From Dehalococcoidia bacterium (lineage in GTDB: Bacteria; Chloroflexota; Dehalococcoidia; UBA6926), in assembly GCA_012271225.1 (NCBI GenBank), contig JAAXGS010000130.1, positions 1 to 7,846 on the forward strand: a stretch of 7,846 bases of DNA. Reading direction: 5' to 3'. How positions within the stretch are numbered: position 1 is the first letter of the stretch; every line of letters starts with the position of its first letter. A program made the position numbers and the translations under genes. Below are positions 5,874 to 7,846 of the stretch, in pieces. The notes under the pieces were generated by a model. That model was given only the letters and a program-made list of their open reading frames with translations, was not told the origin of the DNA and ran no database searches.

Positions 5874-5917
5874 AGGCTGCCGCGCGGCGCCCCGCCATGG
5901 ACGCCTGTGAGTGATCC

Positions 5918-7846
5918 CTAGACGTACTCCCGGATGCGCTCCGCAAGGCGCTTTGTCATGCCGGGCGCGGCGGAGAGATCGTCAAGACTCGCCTCCCGGA
6001 TCGCGTCGAGGCTGCCGAAGTGCCGCATGAGCATCCGCTTGCGCCGCGGCCCGATGCCGGGCACGGCGTCAAGCATGGACTCCATTCCCTTCTTCTGCCG
6101 CACGTTCCGGTGAAATGTGATGGCAAAGCGATGCGCCTCATCACGCGCCCGCTGCACCAGATACAGCGCGGGCGATGTCCGCGGCAGCATGATGGACTCC
6201 GCCATCTCCGGCAGAAAGAGCTCCTCCTCCCGCTTGGCCAGTGAGGCCAGCGGGATCTGATGCAGGCCCAACTCCATCCGCATGACCTCTGCCACCGCGT
6301 TCAACTGCCCGCGCCCGCCGTCGATCAGCACCAGGTCCGGCAGCGTCAGGAATGAGCCGTCACTGTCCCGCTGACTTTCCTCGTGGCCCGGATCAGCGTC
6401 AGGCGACGGCCCCTGGCTGAATTGCGCGATTGCCGCCTCCGCGTCTTGCGCGGAGCTTGCAAGGCCGCGCGCGGCGCTGCCCAGGGCGCCGGAACGGGTG
6501 AAGCGTCGCCGGATGACCTCCTGAAGCGAGGCGAAGTCGTCCGCTCCCTGCACCGTTTTGATCCTGAAACGCCGATAGTGCTCCTTGAGCGGCTGCCCAT
6601 CCTGAAACACGACCATGGACGCGACGGAGTTCGTTCCCTGAATGTTGGAGATGTCATAGCACTCAATGCGGCGGGGCGGGGCCGGCAGGTTGAGTTGCTC
6701 TTTCAGCTCGTTCAGCGCGGTTTCCGTCGCGGCATCGGACGCCAGAACCTTGATGCGCAACGCATCAAGCCCCTGCAGCGCGTTCTCCGCAACCAGATCA
6801 AGGAGCTTTCGCCGCTCCCCGCGCTGCGGAACAACAAGCCGCACGCGCCGGCCGCCGCGCCGTTCCTGCAGCCACTCGGTGATGGCCGGGCCGTCCGCGA
6901 TGGGCGCCTGCGTCAGGATGCGGGGCGGCACCACCGGGCTGTTGACATAGAACTGCTTGACGAAACCGGCGAGGACCTCGCCGTCCGTCTCGCCAAGCGT
7001 GCCGTCCAGCAGGAAATTGTCCCGCTCCAGCAGCCGGCCGCCTCTGATGAAGAACACCTCCGCCCACGCCTCGTTCCCCGCGCGGGCGATGGCGATAATG
7101 TCCTCATCGACGGCGCGGGTGGAAACGGCCTTCTGCTCCGCGGAGACGCGATTGATGGCGTTCAACTGGTCACGGAAGAACGCCGCGCGCTCATACTCCA
7201 TCGACTCGGAGGCGTCCGCCATCTTGCGCTTGATGTCCCGCGCAATGGCGGCCTGCTTCCCCTCCAGGAACGCAGCAACCTGCCCGATGACCTCCCGATA
7301 ATCCGTGTTGGACACCGCGCCAATGCACGGTCCCAAACAGCGCTTGATGTGGTAATCCAGGCAGGGGCGCGGATCCGTGCCGGTGATCTCCTTTGTGCAG
7401 GACCGATAGGGAAAGAGCTTGTTCAGCAGATCAAGCGTCTTGCGGACGCTCGACGCGCTGGCGTAGGGGCCAAAGTAGCGCGCGTTATCGTCCTGCATAC
7501 GGCGCGTGATGTACACGCGCGGCCACTCTTCACTGACGTCAATCTTGAGATAGGGGTACGACTTGTCATCCTTGAGACGAACGTTGAACCGCGGCTTATG
7601 GCGCTTGATGAGAGTGTTCTCCAGGATGAGCGCCTCCGCCTCTGTGGTCGTGACGATGTAGTCAAGGTCAGAGGCGCGCTGCGCGATCTGGAACGCCTTT
7701 GTGCCGGGGCTGAGCGCGTCCGCCCCAAAATAGGATCGGACGCGATTCCTCAGCACGGCGGCCTTTCCGACGTAGATCGGCTTGCTGCGCGCGTCGCGAA
7801 AAGTGTACACGCCGGGCTGCGCCGGCAGCCCCCGGGCCACCTGCGC
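5918..7846 (-). CDS. uvrC: UvrABC excinuclease subunit C, first few codons beyond the window
   Basis: UvrC makes both incisions around bulky DNA lesions after UvrA/UvrB loading. Numbering from the GTG at 7838-7840 (640 residues): the GIY-YIG nuclease for the 3' cut covers about 8-86, with PGVY (9-12), YVG (23-25) and Glu74. Four cysteines at 148, 160, 168 and 172 match the set reported to bind a 4Fe-4S cluster in UvrC. The UVR domain, which contacts UvrB, lies near 200-232. The RNase H-like nuclease for the 5' cut has its D-D-H triad at Asp396 (CYDISN), Asp507 (LIDGG) and His570 (DEAHRF). Two helix-hairpin-helix motifs lie near 588-640. An Ala/Ser/Asp-rich insert (about 449-501) splits the nuclease domain. 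PGVY normally sits near residue 16-21, so roughly 7-12 residues are probably missing and the frame runs open to the window edge. The stop is TAG at 5918-5920. Confidence 0.97.
   Translation of the reverse strand, partial: AQVARGLPAQPGVYTFRDARSKPIYVGKAAVLRNRVRSYFGADALSPGTKAFQIAQRASDLDYIVTTTEAEALILENTLIKRHKPRFNVRLKDDKSYPYLKIDVSEEWPRVYITRRMQDDNARYFGPYASASSVRKTLDLLNKLFPYRSCTKEITGTDPRPCLDYHIKRCLGPCIGAVSNTDYREVIGQVAAFLEGKQAAIARDIKRKMADASESMEYERAAFFRDQLNAINRVSAEQKAVSTRAVDEDIIAIARAGNEAWAEVFFIRGGRLLERDNFLLDGTLGETDGEVLAGFVKQFYVNSPVVPPRILTQAPIADGPAITEWLQERRGGRRVRLVVPQRGERRKLLDLVAENALQGLDALRIKVLASDAATETALNELKEQLNLPAPPRRIECYDISNIQGTNSVASMVVFQDGQPLKEHYRRFRIKTVQGADDFASLQEVIRRRFTRSGALGSAARGLASSAQDAEAAIAQFSQGPSPDADPGHEESQRDSDGSFLTLPDLVLIDGGRGQLNAVAEVMRMELGLHQIPLASLAKREEELFLPEMAESIMLPRTSPALYLVQRARDEAHRFAITFHRNVRQKKGMESMLDAVPGIGPRRKRMLMRHFGSLDAIREASLDDLSAAPGMTKRLAERIREYV

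Noticed and set aside
5011..5910. Plus-strand open frame of 299 codons
   Set aside because: It mirrors the crotonase gene and the uvrC intergenic gap, with His/Arg-rich composition and no recognisable motif.
5758..5946. N-terminal extension of the first crotonase by 63 residues
   Set aside because: The extension is Arg/Ser-rich, overlaps the uvrC 3' end and contains the candidate promoter. The internal ATG has a strong ribosome site and fits the family N-terminus.
1..7846. Defence system, mobile element or biosynthetic cluster
   Set aside because: No transposase, integrase, nuclease-helicase, toxin-antitoxin pair, direct-repeat array or cluster-specific enzyme is seen; the content is ordinary metabolic and maintenance genes.

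Overview
The window is a GC-rich bacterial chromosome segment in which every supported gene lies on the minus strand, so transcription runs from high to low coordinates. In that order the genes are: uvrC (5' end cut by the window edge), a crotonase-fold protein, a Nudix hydrolase with a zinc ribbon, a second crotonase-fold protein, a crotonyl-CoA-reductase-like MDR oxidoreductase, a nucleotidyltransferase-like protein, a predicted surface-anchored protein, and the first 62 codons of dut (dUTPase). The long plus-strand open frames are antisense shadows of these genes. No rRNA, tRNA, IS element, CRISPR array, prophage gene or attachment site was seen.

The organism looks like a free-living bacterium with acyl-CoA metabolism. 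The overall feel of UvrC, the two divergent crotonases and the short MDR enoyl reductase suggests Chloroflexota (Dehalococcoidia or the SAR202 group). This is an impression from sequence style, not a search result. Translation starts are mixed: some genes have strong Shine-Dalgarno sequences (AGGAGG before the MDR gene, GGGAGG before the second crotonase). The Nudix gene starts at GTG, and dut has no visible Shine-Dalgarno site.

Layout: 5918-7846 is uvrC, for nucleotide excision repair. 3272-5757 holds crotonase, Nudix and crotonase genes; the first two are 48 bases apart and are probably co-transcribed. 2001-3014 is the MDR reductase, followed by a hairpin terminator at 1949-1971. 1163-1909 is the nucleotidyltransferase-like gene. 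A near-consensus promoter at 1130-1158 then drives a structured leader of about 115 nt and the surface protein (246-1007). A perfect 14-bp hairpin (190-223) separates this from dut. The two crotonases and the MDR reductase plausibly share an acyl-CoA pathway. uvrC, Nudix and dut are genome and nucleotide-pool maintenance genes.

Nothing here is clearly a new multi-gene system. The points most worth a second look are the nucleotidyltransferase fold that lacks its catalytic motifs, the structured leader behind the consensus promoter, the MDR protein that keeps crotonyl-CoA carboxylase/reductase pocket motifs, and the crotonase lacking both canonical glutamates.
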